Assembly (NCBI RefSeq): GCF_023499255.1
Contig: NZ_CP092183.1
Coordinates: 3,902,501 to 3,966,500, forward strand
Direction of reading: 5' to 3'
DNA length: 64,000 nt
Source of the DNA: Couchioplanes caeruleus
GTDB taxonomy: Bacteria > Actinomycetota > Actinomycetes > Mycobacteriales > Micromonosporaceae
Part shown: positions 36,489-46,894 of the stretch, piece after piece
Layout of the letters: every line of letters starts with the position of its first letter
Position numbering within the stretch: the first letter of the stretch is position 1
Notes under the pieces: model-generated
Told to the model about the DNA's origin: nothing
What the model saw: only the letters and a program-made list of their open reading frames with translations
Databases searched by the model: none
Program-made: the position numbers and the translations under genes

Positions 36489-36863
36489 TCAGCGCGGGAC
36501 GCTGGAGGGGCCGCGTACCTCCGCGCCCAGCGCCGTCACCCGCGCGCGCAACCCGCGGTCGGCGGTCACCACGACGACCCGCCGCCCGGTGCCCTCGCGG
36601 GCCACCACGGCCACGATCTCGTCGTCGCCGGAGCCGGGCGCGGGGTCGACGCGTACCCCCGGGACCGGGCCGGTGTGACGAGCCCGACCCTCCACGACCA
36701 GGACCACCTCGACCGGGCCGGGAAGGTCCGGCAGGCCATCGGCGTTGATCTGTACGAGCGCATCACGCAGGCGGGCCGCAGCGCCCGCGCGGTCGCGCCA
36801 CCATCCGTCGGGCTTGGAACCGACGACGTTGGCGGCGTCCACGACCAGCAGCGGTACGGCCAT
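36489..36863 (-). CDS. NYN/PIN-like nuclease domain protein
   Basis: 124 residues. Opening LLVVDAANVVGSKPDGWW has the first acidic residue of NYN/PIN-type RNases (Asp, then Asn), DDEIVAVVARE the middle acidic patch, and VVTADRGLRARV the third. Acidic active-site residues are therefore present. It lies 64 bp upstream of the FtsK-like operon on the same strand and may be transcribed with it. Upstream, 28 bases before the ATG, is a GAAC-N4-GTTC palindrome shared with the divergent Clp gene. Confidence 0.75.
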   Translation of the reverse strand: MAVPLLVVDAANVVGSKPDGWWRDRAGAAARLRDALVQINADGLPDLPGPVEVVLVVEGRARHTGPVPGVRVDPAPGSGDDEIVAVVAREGTGRRVVVVTADRGLRARVTALGAEVRGPSSVPR

Positions 36864-36891
36864 GTCAGCAGCGTCTCACACCGACCGGAAT

Positions 36892-36905
36892 TGAACGATC
36901 GTTCA
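36892..36905. promoter_or_regulatory. 14-bp palindrome TGAACGATCGTTCA, LexA-box-like operator
   Basis: A perfect palindrome with core GAAC-GATC-GTTC, located between the divergent NYN and Clp genes. Gram-positive and mycobacterial LexA boxes have GAAC-N4-GTTC. A TetR-type operator is the main alternative. Confidence 0.5.
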
Positions 36906-36986
36906 GGACGTTGTGCCAGGTGTGACCGGTGGGGAGCAGGGGCTCCGCGCCGGCCCTCACCGAGACACGCAGGAGAGAGAAGATTC

Positions 36987-39524
<2,538 letters not shown>

Positions 39525-39538
39525 CGCCCGTAGCAGAA

Positions 39539-39574
39539 AGCCCCGGCACTTCGACGAAGTGCCGGGGCTCTTTC
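39539..39574. terminator. Strong bidirectional intrinsic terminator
   Basis: AGCCCCGGCACTTC (39539-39552) and its exact complement (39556-39569) form a 14-bp stem with a GAC loop, followed by CTTTC on the plus strand and preceded by AAAG for the minus strand. It separates the Clp gene from the opposing LysR gene. Confidence 0.9.
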
Positions 39575-40550
39575 ATGCCGCCGCGAGTTGCTGGGCGCCG
39601 AGCTGCGGATAACCTTCCAGCCACTCCACATAGAGCGGGTTGCGGGCCGCCGCCTCCTGGTACGCCTCGCTCGCCATGCTGATCAGCCGGGGCGCGACCC
39701 GGGCGGCGGGGCTGTCCGGGTGCCACCCGAGGACCTGCCGCCAGCGCAGCGGCGCGCCCTGGATCGGCACGTGGGTCAGCCCGCCGGGCGGCCGGAACGT
39801 CGGCTGGCACAGTGCGAGGGCCAGCCCCGACTCCACCATGTCCACACAGCCGCGGATGTCGGTCTCCAGCATCCGCCTCGGCGTGAACCCCGCCCGGGCG
39901 CAGGCCGCGGCGAAGCAGTCGCCGAAGCAGCCGTCGCCGGTGCCGGCCACCCACTGCTCCTCGGCCAGGTCGGCCAGGTCCACGTCGACGCCCTTGGCCG
40001 CCGGGTGCTTCTCCGGCATGAGCACGCACACGCCGTCGATCGCGATGGTCTGCCAGACGAGGCCGTACTCCGCGGAGGGGAGCGCGTCGCCGCAGACCCC
40101 GACCTGGGCGTAGTCCAGCTTGCCGGCCAGCACCATCGTGGCCAGTTCCTCCACGTAGTACGACGCGTGGGTGCTGATCTGCGCGTCCGGCTGGGCCTCG
40201 GACAGCCGGTGCACCATGCCGCCGATGATCGGGCCGCCGATCGACCCGATCCGGTAGCGGCTCATCGTGTCGTCCGAGCCCGCGCCGGCGAGCCGGGCCG
40301 CCTCGTCCTGCAGCCCCTTCATCGCCGGCAGCAGGACCCGGGCGCGGGAGAGCACGAGCTCACCCAGGGCGGTCGGCCGGGCGCCCCGCCGGTCGCGTTC
40401 GAAGAGCGGGCCGCCCAGCGTCCGCTCGATGCGCTGCAGCTGCGCCGTCAGGGCCGGCTGGGCGAGCCCGAGCAGCGACGCCGCCTTCGTCACGCTGCCC
40501 GTCTCCGCGATGGCACAGACCACCTTGAGATGCCGCAGCTCCAGGTTCAT
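39573..40550 (-). CDS. LysR family transcriptional regulator
   Basis: 325 residues. The N-terminal helix-turn-helix reads LRHLKVVCAIAETGSVTKAA then LGLAQPALTAQLQRIERTLG. The rest is a type 2 periplasmic-binding-like effector domain. Residues GTGDGCFGDCFAAACARAGF include three Cys, which might sense redox state or metal. TACCGT lies six bases before the ATG (leaderless pattern). No target gene is divergent from it; the neighbour on the same strand is hemerythrin. Target and ligand unknown. Confidence 0.9.
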   Translation of the reverse strand: MNLELRHLKVVCAIAETGSVTKAASLLGLAQPALTAQLQRIERTLGGPLFERDRRGARPTALGELVLSRARVLLPAMKGLQDEAARLAGAGSDDTMSRYRIGSIGGPIIGGMVHRLSEAQPDAQISTHASYYVEELATMVLAGKLDYAQVGVCGDALPSAEYGLVWQTIAIDGVCVLMPEKHPAAKGVDVDLADLAEEQWVAGTGDGCFGDCFAAACARAGFTPRRMLETDIRGCVDMVESGLALALCQPTFRPPGGLTHVPIQGAPLRWRQVLGWHPDSPAARVAPRLISMASEAYQEAAARNPLYVEWLEGYPQLGAQQLAAA

Positions 40551-40706
40551 AGCGTGACGGTAGGACGTTCGCGCGATATCGGCTAGACCTTCGGCCAGCC
40601 AAAGATCCTCCAGTTGTGACAAACGGGTTAAACAAACGGACCAAAGCAGCTAACCCGTACGCCCATACTGGAACTGTCCGTGTGGGATCTATCGCTATCA
40701 GTAAGA

Positions 40707-41312
40707 TCAAAGGTCTTTCGGGTACGTCGTCCGCCGCCCCACGACATCACGCACCTTGTCCACGATGGCCACCGCGGGATCCACGACCTTGTTCCACGGT
40801 GGCGTCGCCGGGGTGCCCGGGTGCGGCCGGGTCGGCGCGGCCTCCTTCGCCGTCTCCACCCGGTTGCCCAGCCGGATCAGATCCTCGACCGACGCCATGC
40901 GCACCAGCAGCGGCATCAGCTCCGCGGCGGCCGCGTCCGCGTGACGGCGCAACCGGCGCAGCACGTCCGCGGCCCGCTCGGCGCGCTCGTCCTCCGGCGC
41001 GGCCTCGAGCAGGCGCAGCGCCTCCAGCATCGCCCGGTCCTCGGTGATCTCCCGCTCCACCAGGTCGTCGCCGTCGAAGACCACGGCCCGTACGGCGGGG
41101 TACACGTACTGCTCCTCGGCGGACAGATGGCGGGACACGGCCGCCACGACCACCTGGGCGAGGGTACGGCCGCGGGCGGCGTCGGCCCCGCCGGCGGCCA
41201 GCTGCTCGGCCAGCGCCAGCAGCTCGCGGTGCTCACGGGCGATCACATCGGCGACGTTCGGGCCGGTCGTCTCGCCGCCGACCGGCGGCAGGGGAGGCAG
41301 GTGTACGGACAC
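40707..41312 (-). CDS. Hemerythrin-like (HHE) protein
   Basis: 201 residues from the GTG at 41312. A four-helix bundle is predicted with His/Glu ligands in IAREHRELLALAEQL, SRHLSAEEQYVYPAVRA, EDRAMLEAL and RRHADAAAAELMPLL, as expected for a diiron hemerythrin cation-binding domain. The C-terminal 40 residues are Pro-rich. Possibly senses or buffers O2, NO or iron. The -10-like GGGTAT lies nine bases before the start, so the transcript may be leaderless. Confidence 0.85.
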   Translation of the reverse strand: MSVHLPPLPPVGGETTGPNVADVIAREHRELLALAEQLAAGGADAARGRTLAQVVVAAVSRHLSAEEQYVYPAVRAVVFDGDDLVEREITEDRAMLEALRLLEAAPEDERAERAADVLRRLRRHADAAAAELMPLLVRMASVEDLIRLGNRVETAKEAAPTRPHPGTPATPPWNKVVDPAVAIVDKVRDVVGRRTTYPKDL

Positions 41313-41321
41313 GGCCGGGTC

Positions 41322-41348
41322 ATACCCGTACCTGATCACCCGCCAAAC
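41322..41348 (-). promoter_or_regulatory. SigB-type promoter, GTTT-N17-GGGTAT
   Basis: Minus strand GTTT (41345-41348), 17 bases, GGGTAT (41322-41327), nine bases before the hemerythrin GTG. Consensus boxes, spacing at the long end of the known range. Confidence 0.5.
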
Positions 41349-41379
41349 GCCGCACCGCCCCACCTGGTAAGAAGGGCGG

Positions 41380-42690
41380 ATGGAACCAGTCACCGCCGCC
41401 GACGAGGTCGTGGGAATCTGCCGCGACCTGCTCCGGATCGACACCAGCAACACCGGCGATCCCCGGACCACCGTGGGCGAGCGCGCCGCCGCCGAGTACG
41501 TGGCGCAGCAGCTCACCGAGGTCGGCATCGACGTCGAACTGCACGAGTCCGCGCCGAAACGGGCCAACCTGATCGCCCGCATCCCCGGCAGCGACCCGTC
41601 GCGCGGCGCGCTGCTCGTGCACGGCCACCTCGACGTGGTTCCCGCCGACGCGAGTGAGTGGTCCGTCCCGCCGTTCTCCGGCGAGGAGAAGGACGGCTAC
41701 CTGTGGGGCCGCGGCGCGATCGACATGAAGGACTTCGACGCGATGATGCTCGCCGTCGTCCGCGACTGGAAGCGCACCGGCGTCGTCCCGCCCCGCGACA
41801 TCGTGCTCGCCTTCACCGCCGACGAGGAAGCCGGCATGGAGTACGGCTCCCGCTACCTCGTCCGCGAGCACGCCGAGCTGCTCGAGGGCTGCACCGAGGC
41901 GATCGGGGAGGTGGGCGGCTTCTCGTACACGATCAACGACGACCTGCGGCTCTACCTCGTGGAGACCGCGGAGAAGGGCATCGACTGGCTGCGCCTGCAC
42001 GCCCGTGGCCGGCCGGGCCACGGCTCGTTCGTGCACGACGACAACGCCGTCACCGCCCTGGCGGAGGCCGTCGCGGCGGTCGGCCGGCACAAGTTCCCGA
42101 TGGTCATCACCCCGACCGTGCAGGCGTTCCTCGAGCAGGTCTCCGAGGCGCTCGGCATCGAGATCGACCCCGCCGAGCCGGAGCTGGCCATCGCCAAGCT
42201 CGGCCCCATCGCCAACCTCATCGGCGCGACCGTGCGCAACACGGCCAACCCGACCCGGCTCGAGGCCGGCTACAAGGACAACGTCATCCCCGGCAAGGCG
42301 TCCGCGACCATCGACTGCCGTACGCTGCCCGGCCAGACCGAGCTGTTCCTCGAGCAGCTGCGCGCCGTGATCGGCCCCGACATCGAGATCGAGCACCTGC
42401 AGCAACAGGCCGCCCTGGAGACCAGCTTCGACGGCGCCCTCGTCGACGCGATGGCGTCCGCGCTGCGCGCCGAGGACCCGGGCGCCCGCGCGGTGCCGTA
42501 CATGCTCTCCGGCGGCACCGACGCCAAGGCCTTCAGCACGCTCGGCATCCGCTGCTTCGGGTTCGCGCCGCTCAAGCTGCCCGCCGACCTGAACTTCTCA
42601 GCCCTGTTCCACGGCGTCGACGAGCGCGTTCCGGTCGAAGGACTACAGTTCGGCGTGCGTGTGCTCGACCGGCTGCTCAGGGCGAGCTGA
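41380..42690 (+). CDS. M20 family metallopeptidase / deacylase
   Basis: 436 residues. Zinc-site residues are intact: HGHLDVV (His83, Asp85), GRGAIDMKD (Asp115), TADEEAG (Glu149, Glu150) and the late SGGTDAKAF and LFHGVDERV. A lid/dimerisation domain fills about 195-320. Members remove acyl groups or terminal residues from peptides (ArgE/DapE/CPG2 group). The substrate cannot be fixed; the lack of arg or dap genes nearby suggests a general aminoacylase or dipeptidase. Confidence 0.9.
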   Translation: MEPVTAADEVVGICRDLLRIDTSNTGDPRTTVGERAAAEYVAQQLTEVGIDVELHESAPKRANLIARIPGSDPSRGALLVHGHLDVVPADASEWSVPPFSGEEKDGYLWGRGAIDMKDFDAMMLAVVRDWKRTGVVPPRDIVLAFTADEEAGMEYGSRYLVREHAELLEGCTEAIGEVGGFSYTINDDLRLYLVETAEKGIDWLRLHARGRPGHGSFVHDDNAVTALAEAVAAVGRHKFPMVITPTVQAFLEQVSEALGIEIDPAEPELAIAKLGPIANLIGATVRNTANPTRLEAGYKDNVIPGKASATIDCRTLPGQTELFLEQLRAVIGPDIEIEHLQQQAALETSFDGALVDAMASALRAEDPGARAVPYMLSGGTDAKAFSTLGIRCFGFAPLKLPADLNFSALFHGVDERVPVEGLQFGVRVLDRLLRAS

Positions 42691-42732
42691 CGTCCCGACA
42701 ACGACGCCGTTGATGAGAGGACTTTTCACACC

Positions 42733-43401
42733 ATGACCGACCAGTACGCGGACCTGGACGCCGCCCTCGACCGGGTCGTGGCGGCCGCCAAAGCCCACCT
42801 GGCGGCGGTCAAGGCCGCCCAGGGCCGGGTCGACGACGACGACGTGTGGCAGGCCTACGTCGACCTCAACAACGCCTCGTTCGCCTACGACGAGCAGCTG
42901 CTCGACCTGTTCGGCGAGGTCACGCCCTGGGACGTCGAATCGATCGACCCGGACGAGGCGGCCGCCCGCTTCAACGCCGCCGCCGGCGGCCTCGACGGCA
43001 CCGGCAGCGACCCGCACCCCCAGGTCATCTCCGTCCGCCAGCGCCGCGACTACCGGGTGCCGAGCGTCGCCGCGCTGCTCCGGGTCGCCGACAACGCCCG
43101 CCGCGGCCTCGTCCCCGAGGACGAGGAGGCCGAGCCGATCGAATCCGTCGGCGAGGCGGTCCTCGAGCTGCTCCAGGCGGGAGACGGCTCGCTGTCGTCG
43201 CTCGACGTGCCGGAGCTCGAACCGCTCGACGGGCTGCTGACGGTCTCCGAGGTCCGCGAGCCGCTCGACCTCGAGGCGTACGCGGACGAGGACGGCGCCG
43301 GACCGTTCACGCCGGGGCCGGACGACATGCTGGTCGGGCGCCTCGACGAGCACCCGTTCCTCCCCGACGAGGAAGACGACCACGCCGGCCACAACCATTG
43401 A
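42733..43401 (+). CDS. Acidic protein of unknown function
   Basis: 222 residues, very rich in Asp/Glu. An N-terminal helix (ALDRVVAAAKAHLAAVKAAQGRV without long hydrophobics) is followed by DLNNASFAYDEQLLDLFGEVTPWDVESID and a central VISVRQRRDYRVPSVAALL. The tail EEDDHAGHNH is metal-binding in character. No signal peptide or membrane segment. It starts 42 bases after the peptidase stop, so it may be co-transcribed. I recall similar actinobacterial proteins without function. Confidence 0.75.
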   Translation: MTDQYADLDAALDRVVAAAKAHLAAVKAAQGRVDDDDVWQAYVDLNNASFAYDEQLLDLFGEVTPWDVESIDPDEAAARFNAAAGGLDGTGSDPHPQVISVRQRRDYRVPSVAALLRVADNARRGLVPEDEEAEPIESVGEAVLELLQAGDGSLSSLDVPELEPLDGLLTVSEVREPLDLEAYADEDGAGPFTPGPDDMLVGRLDEHPFLPDEEDDHAGHNH

Positions 43402-43426
43402 ACTGGCCTGCGCTTCGCTCCGGCGG

Positions 43427-43525
43427 GCACTGCGCCCCCGGAAAAGCCGGTGTCGAGGGCACCGAAACGAACCACGGCTTCGCCTCGTCCGTTTCGGCAC
43501 CCTCGACACCGGCGGGGCGCAGTGC
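43427..43525. repeat. Long imperfect inverted repeat, intergenic
   Basis: Arms 43427-43469 and 43490-43525 are complementary over about 36 positions with one bulge, around a 20-base loop: GCACTGCGCCCC and CCGGTGTCGAGGG in the left arm meet CCCTCGACACCGG and GGGGCGCAGTGC in the right. It lies in a 238-bp gap between convergent genes with no coding signal, and could be a terminator or a dispersed extragenic element. Confidence 0.85.
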
Positions 43526-43639
43526 GACTTGGGTTGCGGTCGCACCACGCGCGTCGTGCGTTTCACCCGTGGCCGGCGGGTTGCGCCAGGACGTAATGAT
43601 CGCCCGTCGGGGGCGGGCGATGGTGGTCTTCCTCTTCGG

Positions 43640-43831
43640 TTATATCGAGATGCCGGGCTGCCCCGTGGTGCCCACCTTGCGGCGGAGCATCACCTGGCGG
43701 GTCCCGTCGCGGAAGAGCTGCACGCGGGCCAGCTCCCATCCGGAGAACTCTGCCTGGATCGCCAGCTGCGCCGCGGCGGTCAGGCGATCGACATTCGACG
43801 GCAACCGCAGCGGCGCGTACTCGTAGTCCAT
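43640..43831 (-). CDS. DUF5703 family small protein
   Basis: 63 residues. MDYEYAPLRLPSNVDRLTAA followed by QLAIQAEFSGWELARVQLFRDGTRQVMLRRK is the pattern I recall for DUF5703, a short actinobacterial protein of unknown function. CATATT and AGGACC precede the ATG. It is just downstream of the aldo/keto reductase gene on the same strand, five bases after its stop. Confidence 0.8.
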   Translation of the reverse strand: MDYEYAPLRLPSNVDRLTAAAQLAIQAEFSGWELARVQLFRDGTRQVMLRRKVGTTGQPGISI

Positions 43832-43836
43832 GGGTC

Positions 43837-44853
43837 CTAATATGCGCCGGGTTCGGGCGTGCCACCAGTCCCCGGGCCGGTCAGACCCTCGCGTTCCGGA
43901 TAGCCCAGCGGGACCGCCGACACGTCGTCCAGGGCCTGGGCTATCTCGGACGGCAGGGTCAGCTCGTCGCTGAGCAACGCCCCCTGCAACTGGCCCGCCG
44001 TACGGGCACCGAGGATCGGCGCGGCCACTCCGGGGCGGTCGCGGATCCAGGCCAGGGCCACCTCCAGCGGCTCGACGCCGAGACCGGCCGCCGCCGTGAC
44101 CACCGCCTCCACGATGCTGGAGCTGCGCGGCTCCAGGTACGTCTGCACGAACGGCGCCAGGTGGTCGGTGGCCGCGCGCGAGTCCAGCGGGCGGCCGTTG
44201 CGGTACTTGCCCGTCAGCACGCCACGGCCCAGCGGCGACCACGGCAGCACACCGATGCCCAGAGCCGCGGCCGCGGGCATCACCTCACGCTCGATGCCGC
44301 GTTCCAGCAGCGAATACTCCATCTGGGTGGCCACGATCGGCGCGCGCGCCGGGTACGCCCGCTGCCACATCGCCACCTGCGCGGTCTGCCAACCGGCGAA
44401 GTTGGACACCCCGACGTAGCGCACCCGGCCGCTGTTGACCGCGTGGTCCAGCGCGGACAGGGTCTCCTCCAGCGGCGTCTGCGGGTCGTAACCGTGCAAC
44501 TGCCACAGGTCGACGTAGTCGGTGCCGAGCCGGCGCAGCGAGGCGTCGAGCGTCCGCAGGAGGTGACCGCGCGAGCTGTCGCGACGGCGGTGCGGCGAAT
44601 GGCCCAGGCCCGCTTTTGTGGCGATCAGCACCTCGTCGCGGGGCACCATGTGGTCCAGCAGCGACCCGATGACCGCCTCGGCGTCGCCGTCGCCGTACAC
44701 GTCGGCGGTGTCGATCAGCGTGCCGCCCGCGTCGAGGAAGAGTTTCAGCTGCGCGGCCGCGTCGTCGGGGTCGGTGTCCCGTCCCCAGGTCATGGTGCCG
44801 AGCGCGAGCCGCGAGACCGCCAGCCCGCTTCGGCCGAGCGGTCGCTGTTGCAT
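43837..44853 (-). CDS. Aldo/keto reductase
   Basis: 338 residues, NADPH-dependent TIM-barrel oxidoreductase. The catalytic tetrad is visible: DTADVYGDG (Asp, Tyr), IATKAGL (Lys) and WQLHGYD (His). Late LPWSPLGRGVLTGKY is the cofactor-side motif of this subgroup. Start ATG with TAAGGT six bases upstream (leaderless pattern). An inverted repeat at 44891-44908 lies upstream. Substrate unknown. Confidence 0.92.
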   Translation of the reverse strand: MQQRPLGRSGLAVSRLALGTMTWGRDTDPDDAAAQLKLFLDAGGTLIDTADVYGDGDAEAVIGSLLDHMVPRDEVLIATKAGLGHSPHRRRDSSRGHLLRTLDASLRRLGTDYVDLWQLHGYDPQTPLEETLSALDHAVNSGRVRYVGVSNFAGWQTAQVAMWQRAYPARAPIVATQMEYSLLERGIEREVMPAAAALGIGVLPWSPLGRGVLTGKYRNGRPLDSRAATDHLAPFVQTYLEPRSSSIVEAVVTAAAGLGVEPLEVALAWIRDRPGVAAPILGARTAGQLQGALLSDELTLPSEIAQALDDVSAVPLGYPEREGLTGPGTGGTPEPGAY

Positions 44854-44890
44854 GGGTGAACCTTATTCAGAGGGGACCACCGGCGGAACG

Positions 44891-44908
44891 CTGTTGAGAG
44901 CTCAACAG
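44891..44908. promoter_or_regulatory. Inverted repeat CTGTTGAG-AG-CTCAACAG, possible operator
   Basis: Eight-base perfect arms with a two-base spacer in the 167-bp region between the divergent aldo/keto reductase and LLM oxidoreductase genes. The TTGA/TCAA halves recall MarR-type operators. No regulator gene is adjacent. Confidence 0.45.
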
Positions 44909-45020
44909 TGCCGCAGAACCGTCGGGTACGCGACCCGAGGGCCCGAAGATCACTCAGCGTGGTCGCCTAGGCTTCGTAGCGCGGGGCATCGCGGCCCTGC
45001 CAGCAGGAACGGGAGGACCC

Positions 45021-46073
45021 GTGCGGCTCGGACTCAGCCTCGGATACCAGACCTCGTGGAGCACCCCCGCCGATCACCTGGCGATGGCCCAGGAGGCCGA
45101 CCGGCTCGGCTATTCGGTGGTGTGGGCGGCGGAGGCGTACGGCTCCGACTCGCCCAGCATGCTCGCGTGGATCGCCGGCCAGACGCAGCGCATCGACGTG
45201 GGCGCCGCGGTGATGCAGATCCCGGCGCGCAGCCCGGCGATGACCGCGATGACGGCCGCCACCATCGACACGCTCTCCGGCGGGCGGTTCCGGCTCGGGC
45301 TGGGCGTCTCCGGCCCGCAGGTCTCCGAGGGGTGGCACGGCGTGCGGTTCGCCAAGCCGCTCGGCCGCACCCGCGAGTACGTGGACATCGTCAAGCTCGC
45401 GATCGCGCGCAAGCCCGTGTCCTACGAGGGCGAGCACTACCGGCTCCCGCTCCCGGGCGGAGCCGGGAAGGCGCTGCGACTGGGCTTCCATCCGCCCCGG
45501 GATTCCGTACCCATCTATCTCGCGGCCGTGGGACCGAAGAACCTGGAGCTGGCCGGCGAGATCGCCGACGGCTGGCTGGCGATCTTCTACGCGCCGGACG
45601 CGGCGGGGGAGCAGCTGCAGCACATCGAGCACGGCCGCGCGAAGTCCGGGGCCGGCCTCACCGGCTTCGACGTGTGCCCCACCGTGCCGGTCGCCCTCGG
45701 CGACGACGTGGCCGCGTGCGCGGACCTGATCCGGCCCTACGCGGCGCTCTACGTCGGCGGCATGGGCAGCCGCGAGCAGAACTTCTACAACCAGCTGGCC
45801 GTCCGGATGGGCTACGCGGACGAGGCGAGGCAGGTCCAGGACCTCTACCTGGACCGCAAGGTCCGGGACGCGGCGGCGGCTGTGCCACAGGACTTCATCG
45901 AGCGTACGTCGATGGTCGGGCCGAAGGCGCGCATCGTGGAGCGCATCCGCGAGTACGCGGCGGCCGGCGTCGGCACGCTGTCGGTGAGCCCGTACGTGGG
46001 CGACCTGGAGAGCGGCATCGCCACGCTGCGCGCGGTCGCGGAGGCGTACGAGGCCTCCGGCGTGGCCGAGTAG
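45021..46073 (+). CDS. LLM-class F420-dependent oxidoreductase
   Basis: 350 residues, luciferase-like TIM barrel. GTG start with GGGAGGA upstream. Conserved opening RLGLSLGYQTSWSTPADHLA, ATIDTLSGGRFRLGLGVSGPQV and RTREYVDIVKLA are typical. The family uses coenzyme F420 (or FMN); the SGP region fits the F420 group. The histidine phosphatase gene starts three bases after its stop. Substrate unknown. Confidence 0.9.
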   Translation: MRLGLSLGYQTSWSTPADHLAMAQEADRLGYSVVWAAEAYGSDSPSMLAWIAGQTQRIDVGAAVMQIPARSPAMTAMTAATIDTLSGGRFRLGLGVSGPQVSEGWHGVRFAKPLGRTREYVDIVKLAIARKPVSYEGEHYRLPLPGGAGKALRLGFHPPRDSVPIYLAAVGPKNLELAGEIADGWLAIFYAPDAAGEQLQHIEHGRAKSGAGLTGFDVCPTVPVALGDDVAACADLIRPYAALYVGGMGSREQNFYNQLAVRMGYADEARQVQDLYLDRKVRDAAAAVPQDFIERTSMVGPKARIVERIREYAAAGVGTLSVSPYVGDLESGIATLRAVAEAYEASGVAE

Positions 46074-46075
46074 CC

Positions 46076-46777
46076 GTGGCGACCGTCCTGCTGCTCCGCC
46101 ACGGGCGGACCACCTCCAACGCCACCGGCGAGCTCGCCGGCCGCCGTCCCGTCGAGCTCGACGACACCGGCCGTGACCAGGCCCGGCGCGCCGGGGAACG
46201 GCTGCGCGCACTGCCGCTGGCGGCCGTCGTCAGCAGCCCCCTGGTCCGCTGCCGGCAGACGGTCGAGCTCGCCCTGCCCGACGTCGTCCCGGCCGTCGAC
46301 GACGGCCTCACCGAGTGCGGGTACGGCGACTGGGAGGGCCGGCCGCTCAAGGAGCTGGCCAAGGACCCGCTGTGGCCGGTCGTGCAGCAGCACCCCAGCG
46401 CGGTGGTGTTCCCCCACGGCGAGGCGATGGCGGCCATGTCGGCGCGGGCGGTCGCCACGGTCCGGCGCTGGGACGCCAAGGTGACCGCCGAGCACGGCGC
46501 CGACGCGCTCTGGGTGGCGTGCAGCCACGGCGACGTCATCAAGGCGATCGTCGCCGACGCGATGGGCCTGCACCTCGACGAGTTCCAGCGCATCGTCGCC
46601 GACCCCGCCTCGATCAGTGTGATCCGGTACACGCCCACCCGGCCCTTCCTCGTACGCCTCAACGACACCGCGGACCTCACCGGACTGATCCCGGTGAAGA
46701 AGGAGGACGGGCAGGCGGCGGACCCGGCGACGCAGTCCGACGCCGCCGTGGGTGGTGGCGCCGGCGCCGGCGTGTGA
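46076..46777 (+). CDS. Histidine phosphatase of the MSMEG_4193 type
   Basis: 233 residues from the GTG at 46076. The phosphohistidine motif LLLRHGRTTSN opens the protein. Further motifs are SSPLVRCRQT, LTECGYGDWEGR and SHGDVIKAI with the second His. A Gly/Ala-rich tail follows. I recall this branch as always lying beside DUF3090, SCO1664-like and mshC genes, as it does here. Substrate unknown; a link to mycothiol or phospho-sugar metabolism is a guess from context. Confidence 0.85.
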   Translation: MATVLLLRHGRTTSNATGELAGRRPVELDDTGRDQARRAGERLRALPLAAVVSSPLVRCRQTVELALPDVVPAVDDGLTECGYGDWEGRPLKELAKDPLWPVVQQHPSAVVFPHGEAMAAMSARAVATVRRWDAKVTAEHGADALWVACSHGDVIKAIVADAMGLHLDEFQRIVADPASISVIRYTPTRPFLVRLNDTADLTGLIPVKKEDGQAADPATQSDAAVGGGAGAGV

Positions 46778-46894
46778 ACCCGTGCGTACGCCGCGTCACC
46801 AGCGTGTGACGGCGACGGGGGCTCGCGTTGCGCCCTCGGCGAACCGGGCCGGTGCGCCGCGCGATCGTGCGCGCGGGCGGATAGGGTCGTTGCC

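Noticed and set aside
36892..36905. HspR (HAIR) element before the Clp gene
   Set aside because: The CTTGAGT-N7-ACTCAAG pattern is absent; the palindrome fits GAAC-N4-GTTC instead.
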